This document shows, piece by piece, positions 48,394-58,794 of a stretch of 64,000 nt of DNA. The translations under genes were made by a program, and so were the position numbers. The stretch comes from an uncultured Duodenibacillus sp. (GTDB taxonomy: Bacteria; Pseudomonadota; Gammaproteobacteria; Burkholderiales; Burkholderiaceae_F), in NCBI GenBank assembly GCA_944390745.1, contig CALXQK010000013.1:310001-374000 (forward strand), written 5' to 3'. The notes beneath the pieces are model-generated. The model made no database searches, was not told the origin of the DNA, and saw only the letters and a list, made by a program, of their open reading frames with translations. The first letter of the stretch is position 1, and every line of letters starts with the position of its first letter.

Positions 48394-49731
48394 CTATCCA
48401 AAGAGACCGCCGGCGGCCACGACAACCACAAAAAGCGGCGAGATGACGCCGATCAGCAGGCGCACCCAGCCGAGCTGCCGCGGGGTGATGCTGTTGCCGG
48501 TCTGCAACTCCCGGCGGGTCACGGGCCAGGCAACCCAGGCCGCCGCCAGCGCGATGCCGAACGTCGACAGCGGCATGCCCACGTTCGAGGTGAGGAAGTC
48601 CAGAAGGTCAAAGATCGTCTTTCCGAAGAACTTCACGTCGGACCATCCGCCGAAGGACTGGTTGGCGCAAAAGCCCACGACGGCCGCGCCGACAAGCGAC
48701 GTCCAGATCGCCTGTCGACGGCTGAGCTTCGTCTCCTGATTCAGAAGCGCCGTGCAGGCCTCGAGCATTGAGACCGAGGAGGTCAGCGCGGCCACAAGCA
48801 GGCAGACGTAGAAGAAGAATGCAAAGAGCTGCCCCAGGGGCATCTTCGAGAAGATGGCCGGCATCGTCACAAAGGTAAGTCCCGGGCCTGCGGCCGGATC
48901 AAGGCCGAAGGCGAACACCGCGGGCATCACCATCAGGCCGCCCAGAATCGAGCTCACGATGGCAAGCACCGCCACCCAGCCCACGGCGCCTGAAAGGTTG
49001 GCCTTTTCCGAGAGGTAGCTGCCGTAGGTGATCATGGTCCCCGCGCCAAGCGACAGCGAGAAGAAGCAAAAGCCCATGGCGTTGAAGAACGCCTCGCCGT
49101 TGAAGTCCTCTAGCTTCGGCGCAAAGAGAAACTTCACGCCCTCCCAGCCGCCGGGAAGCGTCACGCCGCGGATGATGAGCACGATCATCAGCACGAAGAG
49201 TCCGGGCATGAGCACCTTGGCCACGCGCTCAATGCCCTTGTCGATGCCGCGCAGCACCACGATTCCCGTCAACAGCAGAAACGCCAGAAGCAGCCCGTAG
49301 GACTGCACGCCGTCAGAGACGAAGGCCCCGAAGTTGGCGTTGAGCTGCGCGGCGTCGGATACAAGCCCGAAGCCGGTCACCGAGTTCCAGATGTACTTCA
49401 GGCACCAGCCGCCGACAACCGAGTAAAAGGACAGGATCAGGAAGACGGTGAAGACGCCGATGCCGCCGAACACGCCCCAGGGCCTGCCGCAGACGTTGTT
49501 GAGCGACCCCACGGCGCCGCGCCGGCCCGCGCGGCCCATCGAGAACTCGGCCATCAGCAGCGCCACACCCACGGTGAGCGTAAAAAGAATGTAGGGCAGC
49601 ATGAAGATTGCTCCCCCATAGTTGCCCGCCATGTAGGGGAACTTCCAAATGGCGCCCAGGCCCACGGCAGAGCCTGCCGAGGCAAGAATAAAGCCGAGGC
49701 GAGACCCCCAGCCGCCTTGTTTTTCCGACAT
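48394..49731 (-). CDS. Neurotransmitter:sodium symporter (SNF) family transporter
   Basis: Sodium-coupled amino-acid-type transporter of 445 residues with about eleven membrane helices. It starts MSEKQGGWGSRLGFILASAG (ATG at 49729-49731), the LeuT-like first helix, with SAVGLGAIWKFPYMAGNYGG containing the unwound sodium/substrate segment. LSLGAGTMITYGSYL is helix 6. An ATG seven codons earlier is possible. Substrate cannot be told from sequence. It stands alone, between sucC and recX on the same strand. Confidence 0.9.
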   Translation of the reverse strand: MSEKQGGWGSRLGFILASAGSAVGLGAIWKFPYMAGNYGGAIFMLPYILFTLTVGVALLMAEFSMGRAGRRGAVGSLNNVCGRPWGVFGGIGVFTVFLILSFYSVVGGWCLKYIWNSVTGFGLVSDAAQLNANFGAFVSDGVQSYGLLLAFLLLTGIVVLRGIDKGIERVAKVLMPGLFVLMIVLIIRGVTLPGGWEGVKFLFAPKLEDFNGEAFFNAMGFCFFSLSLGAGTMITYGSYLSEKANLSGAVGWVAVLAIVSSILGGLMVMPAVFAFGLDPAAGPGLTFVTMPAIFSKMPLGQLFAFFFYVCLLVAALTSSVSMLEACTALLNQETKLSRRQAIWTSLVGAAVVGFCANQSFGGWSDVKFFGKTIFDLLDFLTSNVGMPLSTFGIALAAAWVAWPVTRRELQTGNSITPRQLGWVRLLIGVISPLFVVVVAAGGLFG

Positions 49732-49919
49732 CAAAACCGCCCAAGGTTGCACCGTCCTCCCGAGGCGTCGCTGCGATGGATGCGCGGGTGAACGGCAAAA
49801 ACAAACAAATGAACCTGCCCCCGGGACCCCGCCGGGGCCCCGGGACTCGGCTCATCTTAGCAAGAGCGGCCGGGCAGGCTCAAAGCCGAAGGCAGAACCG
49901 GCCTCTGTTTTTTTGAGTC

Positions 49920-50498
49920 TCACTCGTCGAAAGACTCCGACAGGTCCTCAAGCCCCTCGCCCGAGACAAGCCGTCCGATGACATCGAACCCAAAGCCCCG
50001 GGCGGCAAGAAACCGAACCTGCCGGTCGCGCTCGCGTCTGTCGGCAGGCCGGCGGCCGAACCTGCGCAGCCACAGCGCCCGCGCCCGCTCGTATTCGTCG
50101 CCCGCCTCCCCAAGGCTTTCGGCAATCGTCTCGCGCTCCACGCCCATCATCGCGAGCTCGCCGGCCAGGCGCCGGTTGCCGTAGCGTGCGGCGCGGCTGC
50201 GCACGCGGCTTTGCGCGTAGCGCGCGTTGTCCAGGTATCCGCGCCGCTGCAGATCATCGAGCACGGCATCGACGTCGTCGGGCGTCTCCCCCTCGGAGAG
50301 TCCGCCCAGAAGCTTGCGGCGCAGCTCAAGGCGGCTATGCTCGCGGCGCGACAGATAGTCCACCGCGCGCATCATGATCGTGCGCGGCCTTGCCTGCCGC
50401 CCGCGGCGCCCGGCGCGCGGCTGCTCCCCGGACTCAGACAGGTCCCCGGGACCGGCGCAGGACGCCTGCGGCGCGTCCTGCGAGAGGGAAAATGGCAT
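49920..50498 (-). CDS. recX: Recombination regulator RecX
   Basis: Small helical inhibitor/modulator of RecA filaments, 192 residues. The three-helix repeats are visible in AVDYLSRREHSRLELRRKLL, the DVDAVLDDLQRRGYLDNARYA motif and RQVRFLAARGFGFDVI. The first 38 residues are a non-conserved, low-complexity tail, so a later start is possible. It follows recA with a terminator hairpin between, which would keep RecX well below RecA. Confidence 0.9.
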   Translation of the reverse strand: MPFSLSQDAPQASCAGPGDLSESGEQPRAGRRGRQARPRTIMMRAVDYLSRREHSRLELRRKLLGGLSEGETPDDVDAVLDDLQRRGYLDNARYAQSRVRSRAARYGNRRLAGELAMMGVERETIAESLGEAGDEYERARALWLRRFGRRPADRRERDRQVRFLAARGFGFDVIGRLVSGEGLEDLSESFDE

Positions 50499-50512
50499 CG
50501 CATCCTTCCTGA

Positions 50513-50547
50513 AAAAACACCGGGGCGGCCCTGACGGTCCGCCCCGG
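50513..50547 (-). terminator. Intrinsic terminator after recA
   Basis: CCGGGGCGG pairs with CCGCCCCGG around a ten-base loop and, in the recA direction, is followed by TGTTTTTTC. It lies between recA and recX; partial readthrough would give low RecX, as in other proteobacteria. Confidence 0.85.
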
Positions 50548-50579
50548 AGAGCCGCCAGTTGCCTGCGGCCCGTCCTTTC

Positions 50580-51791
<1,212 letters not shown>

Positions 51792-51819
51792 GGGAAAGGT
51801 TTCCTCTAAAGATTCACTC

Positions 51820-51871
51820 CTGGTTTAAAAATTCAGGAGGAATTGTTTAATAGTTTTTATCTATTAAACAA
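51820..51871 (-). promoter_or_regulatory. Two dyads in the recA leader
   Basis: CTCCTG and CAGGAG pair around 11 bases (51817-51839), and TTGTTTAATAG pairs perfectly with CTATTAAACAA around seven bases (51843-51871). The first contains CTG-N11-CAG, one base longer than the classic LexA box spacing. Either may be an operator for damage-induced control or an mRNA hairpin near the ribosome site. The rest of the gap to 52162 is AT-rich and shows no gene. Confidence 0.45.
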
Positions 51872-52162
51872 GAATTTCACACAAACTCGCAGCTTCTGGT
51901 GTCGCCATGTGGATCAATCTTTGATACTTTGAAAACATGGTTGATCTACAAGCCCAGTGTAAAAGCACTTTTCAGCACATCAGCAAACTGCCTTACAGAG
52001 TGCATCATGCACGAAAAAAATGAAAATTGCGAGCTTTTGGCTTGTCTTTCTTGTTAGAGGAAACCCTAAACAATGAGACAACCCCGCGTTTCTCCATTTT
52101 TCTTTTTATCTATGCTGAAAGAACGCACCCCCCGAAAGATGCAAATTTCCGTCTGCACCCGC

Positions 52163-52191
52163 TTGACATGCTCTTTTGAATGCCTCATAAT
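52163..52191 (+). promoter_or_regulatory. Strong sigma-70 promoter for the lysine tRNAs
   Basis: TTGACA at 52163-52168, a 17-base spacer and CATAAT at 52186-52191 make a near-consensus promoter. Transcription would begin near 52198, about 50 bases before the first tRNA. Confidence 0.85.
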
Positions 52192-52247
52192 GCGGATCTC
52201 GGTTGATCGTCGTTCCTCTGAGAACTAGGGCAGACCGCCTTACCGGG

Positions 52248-52323
52248 GGGTCGTTAGCTCAGTCGGTAGAGCAGCGGACTTTTAATCCGTTGGTCGTGAG
52301 TTCGAATCTCGCACGACCCACCA
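52248..52323 (+). tRNA. tRNA-Lys (TTT anticodon)
   Basis: 76 bases with encoded CCA. The acceptor GGGTCGT pairs with ACGACCC, the D arm is AGCTCAGTCGGTAGAGC, the anticodon loop is CTTTTAA and the T loop is TTCGAAT. It reads AAA and AAG lysine codons. First of two lysine tRNAs in tandem. Confidence 0.97.
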
Positions 52324-52348
52324 GAACGGCATACAATCACACCGAATC

Positions 52349-52424
52349 GGGAGCGTAGCTCAGTTGGTAGAGCAGCGGACTCTTAATCCGTCGGTCCAGA
52401 GTTCGAGTCTCTGCGCTCCCACCA
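52349..52424 (+). tRNA. tRNA-Lys (CTT anticodon)
   Basis: 76 bases with encoded CCA. The acceptor GGGAGCG pairs with CGCTCCC, the anticodon loop is CTCTTAA and the T loop is TTCGAGT. It reads AAG, the favoured lysine codon in this GC-rich genome. It is 25 bases after the first tRNA and shares its promoter. Confidence 0.97.
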
Positions 52425-52430
52425 CATTCC

Positions 52431-52470
52431 AGCCCGTAGCGGAACATTCTGCTGCGGGCTATTTCTTTTT
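52431..52470 (+). terminator. Terminator of the lysine tRNA unit
   Basis: AGCCCGTAGC pairs with GCTGCGGGCT (one wobble) around a loop of about ten bases, followed by ATTTCTTTTT. It separates the tRNA transcript from the ApeL-like gene. Confidence 0.85.
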
Positions 52471-52683
52471 GCCTTCCGCGGCGGCTCACGCCCGGGCGCG
52501 TCCCCTCCCCCTGCCCCGCCTGCACAGGCTCCAGATCCCCCGGGCATTGCGATGATTTCCGGAGGCTTTCCCGAAAATCAAGCCTCGAAGACCTCAAGGC
52601 CCGCAGGCAGCGCCCCGCGGCCCGCCCGCTGGCTACAATTTCCGCAGCCTTTTCGTCGACCCCCTGATCATCTGCACACTGCC

Positions 52684-53322
52684 ATGCGCCGCACGACCGT
52701 CCTGCCGTCTCTATTCGCCGCTTTCGGCGCATCCGCCGTGCTTGCCGCGCCCGCCGAACCCGTCGACGACGCCCCGCAGGCCTGCCTTGCGGCTCTCGAG
52801 CAGGTGCTGCGCACGCAAGATACGGTTCAGGCGCGCTTCGTGCTGCAAAAGAAGGCGCCCGGCATTCGCCGGATGCTTGAAAGCCGCGGCCGCGTCGTGG
52901 TGGTTCCCGGCCGCGGCCTGATCTGGGAGGTGACCGAGCCCTTCGCCGCGCTCTCGGTCTTCGGCCCAGGCCGCATCGGACGAACCGACGAGGCGGGCGA
53001 GTATGCCGTTCACGATGCGCCGCAGGCCGCGCACGTTCTTGAGGCGGTCTCAAAAACCGAGGCCGACGCGCTTGCGCGCGACTTCTTCGTGGACTGCCGG
53101 CGGCAGGCTGCGCACCTGCGGGCAGTCATCTCCCCGCGCAGATCGACCTACGCAGCCTTTCTCACCGAGGCTGTCGTCGAGGCCGACCTCAAGGCCGGCG
53201 TCATCACCCGGCTCTCCCTCACGCAGCCCTCGGGCGCCGTTTCCCACATCACATTCAGCGACCAGAAAAGGACTGCGCACCCGGCCGGGCGCGACGGCGC
53301 CCTGATCGAAGGGGTGCAGTAG
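52684..53322 (+). CDS. apeL: LolA-like outer-membrane lipoprotein carrier, ApeL-like
   Basis: Periplasmic protein of 212 residues. It starts MRRTTVLPSLFAAFGASAVLA, a signal peptide cut after Ala near residue 22. The mature part resembles the LolA fold (FVLQKKAPGIRRMLESRGRV and GLIWEVTEPF). In APE clusters this type of protein sits next to an MMPL exporter and carries the lipid-linked pigment. Here it is 16 bases before apeM but about 11 kb from the main APE operon. The open frame extends upstream to 52552 without family-like sequence. Confidence 0.78.
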   Translation: MRRTTVLPSLFAAFGASAVLAAPAEPVDDAPQACLAALEQVLRTQDTVQARFVLQKKAPGIRRMLESRGRVVVVPGRGLIWEVTEPFAALSVFGPGRIGRTDEAGEYAVHDAPQAAHVLEAVSKTEADALARDFFVDCRRQAAHLRAVISPRRSTYAAFLTEAVVEADLKAGVITRLSLTQPSGAVSHITFSDQKRTAHPAGRDGALIEGVQ

Positions 53323-53338
53323 CAGTCCGCCGAACACC

Positions 53339-55651
53339 ATGCCGCGCTCCTTATCCAACTTCGGCACGCGCGCCGCCGCCCTTGCCTGGGCCCTGGTCTT
53401 TCTTGCGGTTCTTGCCGCGGGACTGGCGCGCTTCTCGCCTTCGGTCGTGCGCACCGACATCACCGATCTGCTGCCAGAGCAGTCGCGGGACACCGAGGCG
53501 GGCCTTCTGCTCTCGCACATGGCGGCCGCCTCGGCGCGCGACGTCTGGGTTCTTGTCTTTCATCCCGATCAGAGCAAGGCGCTTGCCGCGCGCAGGGCGG
53601 CGCTCGAAAGCCTGCGCCAGTCGGGGCTGGAGGCGGCCGATCCCGCCGAGGGCGTCAACCCTTCGGCCATCGCCCACGCGCTACTGCCCTGGCGGGAGCA
53701 CTTTCTCACCGAGGCCGACCGGGCCTGGCTGCAGCGGCTTGAAACGCTTAAGAAGGCCGACGCCGACAGGATGATCTCCACGCGCGCCGCGCGCCTTTTA
53801 TACCGCCCGATTGCGCCCTCAGGCTGGAGCGCTGCTGACGATCCCCTGGGTTTCTTTGAAAACTGGCTGCTGTCGCAGACCGAGAGCTCGCACTTCTCCC
53901 GGCGGGCGGGACACAGCATCGTGCGCACGCCCCTGGGGGTGGAGTGGTTCGTGCTGCAGGCGCGCTCGTCCGAGGCCCTGGCCGCCGTCGACTCGTCGCG
54001 CACGGCCGCGGCGATCGACGCGGCGCGCGAGGCCGCCGAGGCCGCGGCGGGGCCGGGCGTCGAGGTGCTCGCCGCGGGCATTCCCCTCATCAGCGAGGCG
54101 GCCGCACAGCGCGCCAGCCGTGAGGCATCCTTCATCGGGGCGCTCTCCATGGCGGGCATCGCGGCGCTGGTGCTTTTGTTTTTTGCGCGCCTTGCGCCCC
54201 TGCTGCAGACCGCGGCCGTGCTGCTCGTCTCGGTTGCCTTTGCGGCTGCCGCCACGCTTGTCGTCTTCGGCGAAATCCACGTGATCACGATCGTGTTCGG
54301 CGCAACGCTGCTGGGCATCTGCGTCGACTACGTCTTTCACCTTCTCTGTGCGGCCGCGCAAAACCATACGGGACTTGAGGCCCGAAGACTCCTGCTGCGG
54401 CCGCTTGCAGCCTCGCTCATCTCCACCCTGGCTGGCTACGGCATCATGATGCTCACCCCGATGCCGGGGCTGCGGCAGGCCGGCGTCTTCTGCATTGCCG
54501 GACTGCTGGCAACCTTTGCCTCGGTCATGCTCTGGATGGCGCCCCTGACGGCGGCCGTTGCAGTGGAAAAGACGCCGCGCTTTGCCAGGAGCTTCAGCTG
54601 CTGGTTTGCCGGACTGCCGCGCGTCGCCTCGCGCCGGGGGCGGGTGCTGCTTGCCCTTTTGCTGGCCGTGCTGTGCGCCACGGGCCTGCCGCAGCTCAAG
54701 ACCACCAATGAGCTGCGCCTCATCAGCGGCGCCGATCCGGTGCTTCTGGCGCGCCAGGCTCTGGTCTCGTCGATTCTCAACCCCACGAGTCCCTCGCAGT
54801 TCTTCGTGGTTCAGGGCGCCGACGACTGCGCCGTGCTCGAGCGCATCGAGGCGCTCAGAAAGCGCCTTGCCGACCCGGCCGCCGCCGGCGGCGCGGCGAT
54901 CGTCGCTCCCGAGCGGTTTCTCGCCCCCTGCAGCCGGCAGCAGGAGGCCTTTGCAGGCATCCAGGCGGCCAACGCACGAGCCCGGACGGCGCTTGAGGAG
55001 CTGCTCGGCGAGCGCCTGACTCCCGCGCCCTCCAATCCCCTGCCCCTGCGCTATGCCGACTGGCGGCAGATCGTGCCCGAGACTCTTTCACGCACCTGGG
55101 TCGGCCCCGGACGGGCCGTGGTGCTCATCAGCAATGTCACCGCCGGCAACGTCAAGGCGCTCGCCCGCGCCGCCCGCGGACTTGACGGGGTGCAGTTTGT
55201 GGATGTCACGGAAAACATCGCCGCAAGCCTTGCCGGCCTGCGCGACAGCGTGCTGCAGGCCCTGGCCATGGCCTCGGGCGCCATAGCGCTCGTGCTGCTC
55301 GTCTTTTTCCGGCGCGCGTTTCTGCGGCTGTGGCTGCCGGGCGCGGCAGGCATTCTTGCGGCCCTGGCCCTCATGGGGTGGCTGGGGATCGCACTGTCGC
55401 TTTTCTCCGTGCTCCCGATGATTCTGGTGCTCGGCCTTGGGGCGGACTACGCCATACTTCTAGCCGGCGAGCGCACCGAGACGGCCTCGCGATCCGTCTT
55501 TCTGGCGGCCTCAAGCACGCTTCTGGCCTTCGGGCTTCTGGCCTTTTCGGCCACGCCCGCACTGCGCATCTTCGGGCTGGCGCTGGCCCTGGCGCTTCTG
55601 AGCGTTCTCATCCTCACGATCCTGCTTCGCCCCGCTTCGCGGCAGGCATGA
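53339..55651 (+). CDS. apeM: MMPL/RND-type exporter, ApeM-like
   Basis: Inner-membrane exporter of 770 residues with two repeats of one N-terminal helix, a periplasmic domain and a cluster of five helices. Repeat one has IVFGATLLGICVDYVFHLL and repeat two MILVLGLGADYAILLAGE; each carries the Asp of the proton relay. It belongs to the COG4258-type exporters found in aryl polyene clusters. It is coupled to apeL and ends 81 bases before the convergent tatC. Confidence 0.82.
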   Translation: MPRSLSNFGTRAAALAWALVFLAVLAAGLARFSPSVVRTDITDLLPEQSRDTEAGLLLSHMAAASARDVWVLVFHPDQSKALAARRAALESLRQSGLEAADPAEGVNPSAIAHALLPWREHFLTEADRAWLQRLETLKKADADRMISTRAARLLYRPIAPSGWSAADDPLGFFENWLLSQTESSHFSRRAGHSIVRTPLGVEWFVLQARSSEALAAVDSSRTAAAIDAAREAAEAAAGPGVEVLAAGIPLISEAAAQRASREASFIGALSMAGIAALVLLFFARLAPLLQTAAVLLVSVAFAAAATLVVFGEIHVITIVFGATLLGICVDYVFHLLCAAAQNHTGLEARRLLLRPLAASLISTLAGYGIMMLTPMPGLRQAGVFCIAGLLATFASVMLWMAPLTAAVAVEKTPRFARSFSCWFAGLPRVASRRGRVLLALLLAVLCATGLPQLKTTNELRLISGADPVLLARQALVSSILNPTSPSQFFVVQGADDCAVLERIEALRKRLADPAAAGGAAIVAPERFLAPCSRQQEAFAGIQAANARARTALEELLGERLTPAPSNPLPLRYADWRQIVPETLSRTWVGPGRAVVLISNVTAGNVKALARAARGLDGVQFVDVTENIAASLAGLRDSVLQALAMASGAIALVLLVFFRRAFLRLWLPGAAGILAALALMGWLGIALSLFSVLPMILVLGLGADYAILLAGERTETASRSVFLAASSTLLAFGLLAFSATPALRIFGLALALALLSVLILTILLRPASRQA

Positions 55652-55670
55652 GGCCGCCGGGAAAACAACG

Positions 55671-55704
55671 CGCCCGCCGCGGCTTGCTTCATCCGGGGCG
55701 GGCG
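55671..55704 (-). terminator. Terminator after tatC
   Basis: CGCCCGCC pairs with GGCGGGCG around 18 bases. Read leftward it is followed by CGTTGTTTTCCC, fitting an intrinsic terminator for the hisE-hinT-tatABC unit. It may also stop apeM transcription. Confidence 0.6.
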
Positions 55705-55732
55705 GCAGGATCAAAGGGTCGGGGGCTGCAGG

Positions 55733-56524
55733 CTATTGCTGCTCGTCCTCGTCGTCATCCTCGGGCGGCTTCTTGCGGCCGAAGAGCTTCACGCAGATGA
55801 TGCCGGCCTCATAGAGCACCACCAGGGGCACGGCCAGCAGCAGCTGGCTCAGCACGTCGGGCGGCGTGAAGATGGCCGCCAGAACGAATGCGCCCACGAT
55901 CACGAAGGGGCGCGCCTTCACGAGCTTTTCCTTCGTGGCAAGCCCCACATAGTTGAGCACCATCACCAGGATGGGAACCTCGAAGGTGATGCCGAAGGCA
56001 AAGAACATCGTCAGCACGAAGCTGAAGTAGCTGTCGATGTCGGGGGCAAAGTTCACCGACTCGGGCGAGAAGCCCGCGATGAACTTGAAGACCATGCCGA
56101 AGACGATGAAGTAGCAGTAGGCCATGCCCACGGCAAACATCACCACGCCCGAGATGATCACCGGCAGGGCCAGGCGCTTCTCGCGACGGTACAGGGCGGG
56201 CGCAACGTAGGCCCAGAGCTGGTAGAGCACGAAGGGCAGCGCGATGACGAACGCCACAAAGAGCGTCACCTTCAGCGGCACCATGAAGGGCGCCACCACG
56301 CCGGTGGCCAGAAGCTTCACGCCCTGGGGCAGGGCCACCATGAGCGGCCTCGACAGGTAGTCGAAGATCTGCTTCATGAAGGGCGACAGGCAGGCAAAGA
56401 TGATGAGAACCGCAAGCGCCGCACGCACGGTGCGGTTGCGCAGTTCAATCAAATGCGATACGAGCGGCTGCTCGTTGGCGGGATCGTCCGGCCCCTCGAG
56501 CTTGTTAGGGTTGTCGTCTGCCAT
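55733..56524 (-). CDS. tatC: Twin-arginine translocase subunit TatC
   Basis: Six-helix inner-membrane receptor for twin-arginine signal peptides, 263 residues. LVSHLIELRNRTVRAALAVL is the conserved N-terminal motif with the essential Glu, and MFFAFGITFEVPILVMVLNY includes the conserved Phe/Glu of helix 4. The C-terminus is a short Asp/Glu-rich tail. It is last in the hisE-hinT-tatABC series. Confidence 0.96.
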   Translation of the reverse strand: MADDNPNKLEGPDDPANEQPLVSHLIELRNRTVRAALAVLIIFACLSPFMKQIFDYLSRPLMVALPQGVKLLATGVVAPFMVPLKVTLFVAFVIALPFVLYQLWAYVAPALYRREKRLALPVIISGVVMFAVGMAYCYFIVFGMVFKFIAGFSPESVNFAPDIDSYFSFVLTMFFAFGITFEVPILVMVLNYVGLATKEKLVKARPFVIVGAFVLAAIFTPPDVLSQLLLAVPLVVLYEAGIICVKLFGRKKPPEDDDEDEQQ

Positions 56525-56574
56525 CTTGCTGTGCGTGGAAAATCTGTTCGAAGAAAAGTTCCGGTGCGGGGCGC

Positions 56575-57249
56575 TCAGCGGTAAATGCGCACGCGGTTGC
56601 TGCGGGCGCGCGCCGCAAGCCTGCGGTTGCTGCCGCCCAGCTGCGGCGAGCGGTCGCCCAGCTCGGCCTTGAGCCGTTCAATCTGCTCGGCGAGTTCATC
56701 AATGGAGGGACCGCACTTGTAGCGGCGCTCGAAGGTGGTCTTCGTGCCCTCGTCCTCGTCCCGGTAGGGCTCCTCGCTGCCGTACCAGCCGTAGAAGTCG
56801 TCCACGGGCGAGCCGGCCGTGGCGTCGCCGCCGCCGGCATCGAGTGCGCCCTCGGTGGAAATCTCGGTGCTCGAGACAGCCGGCTTGTCGGCGCCGTCAG
56901 CGGCCTTTGCGGCGTCGCCCGCGACCTCGTTGAACTCGCGGGTCATCTCGCCGGCGGCTGCATTGACGTCCTTTTGCAGATCCTGCACGCTTTTTTCGAT
57001 CTCAGAGGCCTCGCCCTTGATGGTCTTGGTGAGATCGTCGGCAACGCCCTTGGCCTCGTCCTGGATCTTCTTGAGCTCCGAGAGCTCGGCCTCGCGCTCG
57101 ATGTCGCTCTTGACCTGCTGAACCATGCGCTGCGCCTTGCCGAGCCACTGTCCGGCCGTGCGCGCCACCGTCGGCAGGCGCTCGGGGCCGAGAACCACGA
57201 GCGCCACGATGCCGATCATGACCAGTTCGGAGAAACCAAAATCAAACAT
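56575..57249 (-). CDS. tatB: Twin-arginine translocase subunit TatB
   Basis: Single-span membrane protein of 224 residues that passes substrates from TatC to TatA. The N-terminus MFDFGFSELVMIGIVALVVL, then GPERLP and an amphipathic helix, is diagnostic. The long, poorly conserved, charged C-terminal half makes it larger than the 171-residue E. coli protein. It lies between tatA and tatC on the same strand. Confidence 0.94.
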   Translation of the reverse strand: MFDFGFSELVMIGIVALVVLGPERLPTVARTAGQWLGKAQRMVQQVKSDIEREAELSELKKIQDEAKGVADDLTKTIKGEASEIEKSVQDLQKDVNAAAGEMTREFNEVAGDAAKAADGADKPAVSSTEISTEGALDAGGGDATAGSPVDDFYGWYGSEEPYRDEDEGTKTTFERRYKCGPSIDELAEQIERLKAELGDRSPQLGGSNRRLAARARSNRVRIYR

Positions 57250-57491
57250 GTCCCGTCAGAGCCGCAGGCTCTGGTGAATCGCTGTCAGAGCGCCGCTCAT
57301 CAGGCAATGCGCGCGGGCTGCGCCCGCCGCCCCCTGACAAGGAGCGCAGGAAAAACCGCCGGCTGGGCGGACTGCGCCGCCGATTGCCGCCGACTGCCTT
57401 GGCAATTCAAAAGAGGCGCCGGGCTCGCGGAGCTGGCGCCCTTTTGAAAGAGGAAGGGAGGCGCGCCGCACCGGCGGCGCGCACCGTTGCA

Positions 57492-57749
57492 TCAGGCCTC
57501 GGTCTTTTCCTTGGCCTTGACGTCGACGACGGCGTCGGCGTCAGCGGTCTTGGCGGCCGCATCAGCGGCAACCTGCTTGGGAGCCTCGGCCTTCTTGGCA
57601 GCCTGGTCGTCTCCGTCCTTCATGCCTTCCTTGAAGCCCTTGATGGCTCCGCCGAGATCCTTGCCCATGTTCTTGAGCTTTCCGGTGCCGAAGACCAGAA
57701 CGACGATGGCAAGAACGATCAGCCAGTGCCAGATAGAAAGAGAACCCAT
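57492..57749 (-). CDS. tatA: Twin-arginine translocase subunit TatA
   Basis: Pore-forming single-span protein of 85 residues. [20 protein letters not shown], then the [20 protein letters not shown] amphipathic helix, and an Ala/Lys/Asp-rich tail. The 242-base gap to tatB holds no gene. Upstream are hinT and hisE. Confidence 0.96.
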   Translation of the reverse strand: MGSLSIWHWLIVLAIVVLVFGTGKLKNMGKDLGGAIKGFKEGMKDGDDQAAKKAEAPKQVAADAAAKTADADAVVDVKAKEKTEA

Positions 57750-57864
57750 TGCTAACTCCTAGGTGACTTCGGGTTTGAGTATGCGAATCTGCGGATGCCG
57801 GATCGCCCGAAAATTCTGCGTCCTCGCGCAAAAGTTTTCAACCTCCCGGCGGATGTGGCGCGTC

Positions 57865-58206
57865 TCAGTGCTTCCAGGGCTGCGGGCCGCCGAGCACGTG
57901 AATGTGCAGATGCGGCACCTCCTGTCCGCCGTCGCGGCCGGTGTTGATGACGGTTCTGAAGCCGTTCACGCAGCCTTCCTGTCTGGCGAGCTGCGGCACG
58001 AGGCCGATCATTTTACCCAAGAGCGCGGCGTCCTCGGGACGGACGGCCGCAAGCGACTCGATGTGCTGCTTGGGGATGATCAGAAAGTGCACCGGCGCCT
58101 TGGGATTGATGTCGCGAAACGCGAGAACGTCGTCGTCCTCGTAAACCTTGCTGCTGGGAATCTCCCCGCGCGCAATCTTGCAGAAAATGCAATCATCAAG
58201 CTGCAT
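57865..58206 (-). CDS. hinT: HIT family purine nucleoside phosphoramidase
   Basis: Histidine-triad hydrolase of 113 residues acting on AMP-lysine and similar phosphoramidates. The triad is HLHIHVLGG, with catalytic His101, and CIFCKIARGEIPSSKVYEDD is the N-terminal family motif. It lies six bases after hisE, a standard neighbour in betaproteobacteria. Confidence 0.95.
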   Translation of the reverse strand: MQLDDCIFCKIARGEIPSSKVYEDDDVLAFRDINPKAPVHFLIIPKQHIESLAAVRPEDAALLGKMIGLVPQLARQEGCVNGFRTVINTGRDGGQEVPHLHIHVLGGPQPWKH

Positions 58207-58212
58207 GGTGCT

Positions 58213-58608
58213 TCAGTCCTTGTGTTGGGTGGAATCGGATCGGAGTCCCTGTCCGCGGGAGAGCTTCTCGGCAATCCCGCTGGTGCCCTCGCGCCTTTGC
58301 AGCTCGGCGAGCACCTGCTCCGGACGAAGATTGTAGTGCGCGAGCATCACGAGCGTATGAAACCACAGGTCGGCCGTCTCGTAGAGAATGTCGCGCGGCG
58401 AGTTGTCCTTGGCGGCCATGATGCACTCGGCGGCCTCCTCGCCGATCTTCTTGAGAACGCCGTCGGGCGCCCTGGAAAAGAGCCGGGCCACGTAACTCGT
58501 CGAGGGATCGGCTCCGCGGCGGCTTTCAATCACGTCGGCCACATCGCTGAGCACGCGGCTGACGTCGTGCTCGGGCATGGACAGCGAAACCTGCTCGTGT
58601 TCAGACAT
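58213..58608 (-). CDS. hisE: Phosphoribosyl-ATP pyrophosphatase
   Basis: Second step of histidine synthesis, a MazG-like all-helical enzyme of 131 residues. [16 protein letters not shown] and [15 protein letters not shown] contain the metal-binding Glu/Asp residues. In related genomes it ends the histidine operon before hinT-tatABC; here hisI and the other his genes are not upstream. A tRNA-Met and its terminator precede it instead. Confidence 0.94.
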   Translation of the reverse strand: MSEHEQVSLSMPEHDVSRVLSDVADVIESRRGADPSTSYVARLFSRAPDGVLKKIGEEAAECIMAAKDNSPRDILYETADLWFHTLVMLAHYNLRPEQVLAELQRREGTSGIAEKLSRGQGLRSDSTQHKD

Positions 58609-58716
58609 GATGCGAAGAACTCCTTTTGGTCAGTCCCCGCATTGTAGCCGAGCGCCGTCCGGACTTTTCCCCGCGGCGGCGGCGAAAGGAGCCGCGCGTC
58701 CCGCGGGCGGCGGAAT

Positions 58717-58756
58717 GCAAAAAACCGCGAAGCCCTCGTTCATGGGATTCGCGGTT
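58717..58756 (-). terminator. Intrinsic terminator of tRNA-Met
   Basis: In the leftward direction AACCGCGAA pairs with TTCGCGGTT around a 16-base loop and is followed by TTTTGCATT, giving six T in a row at the stem end. It insulates the tRNA from hisE. Confidence 0.88.
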
Positions 58757-58794
58757 GTCTGCTGCCTCCTGCAGCAAGGTGCAGAAAGCGAAAT

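Noticed and set aside
51820-51836. Canonical LexA box upstream of recA
   Set aside because: CTG and CAG are separated by 11, not 10, bases and flanking bases do not fit well.
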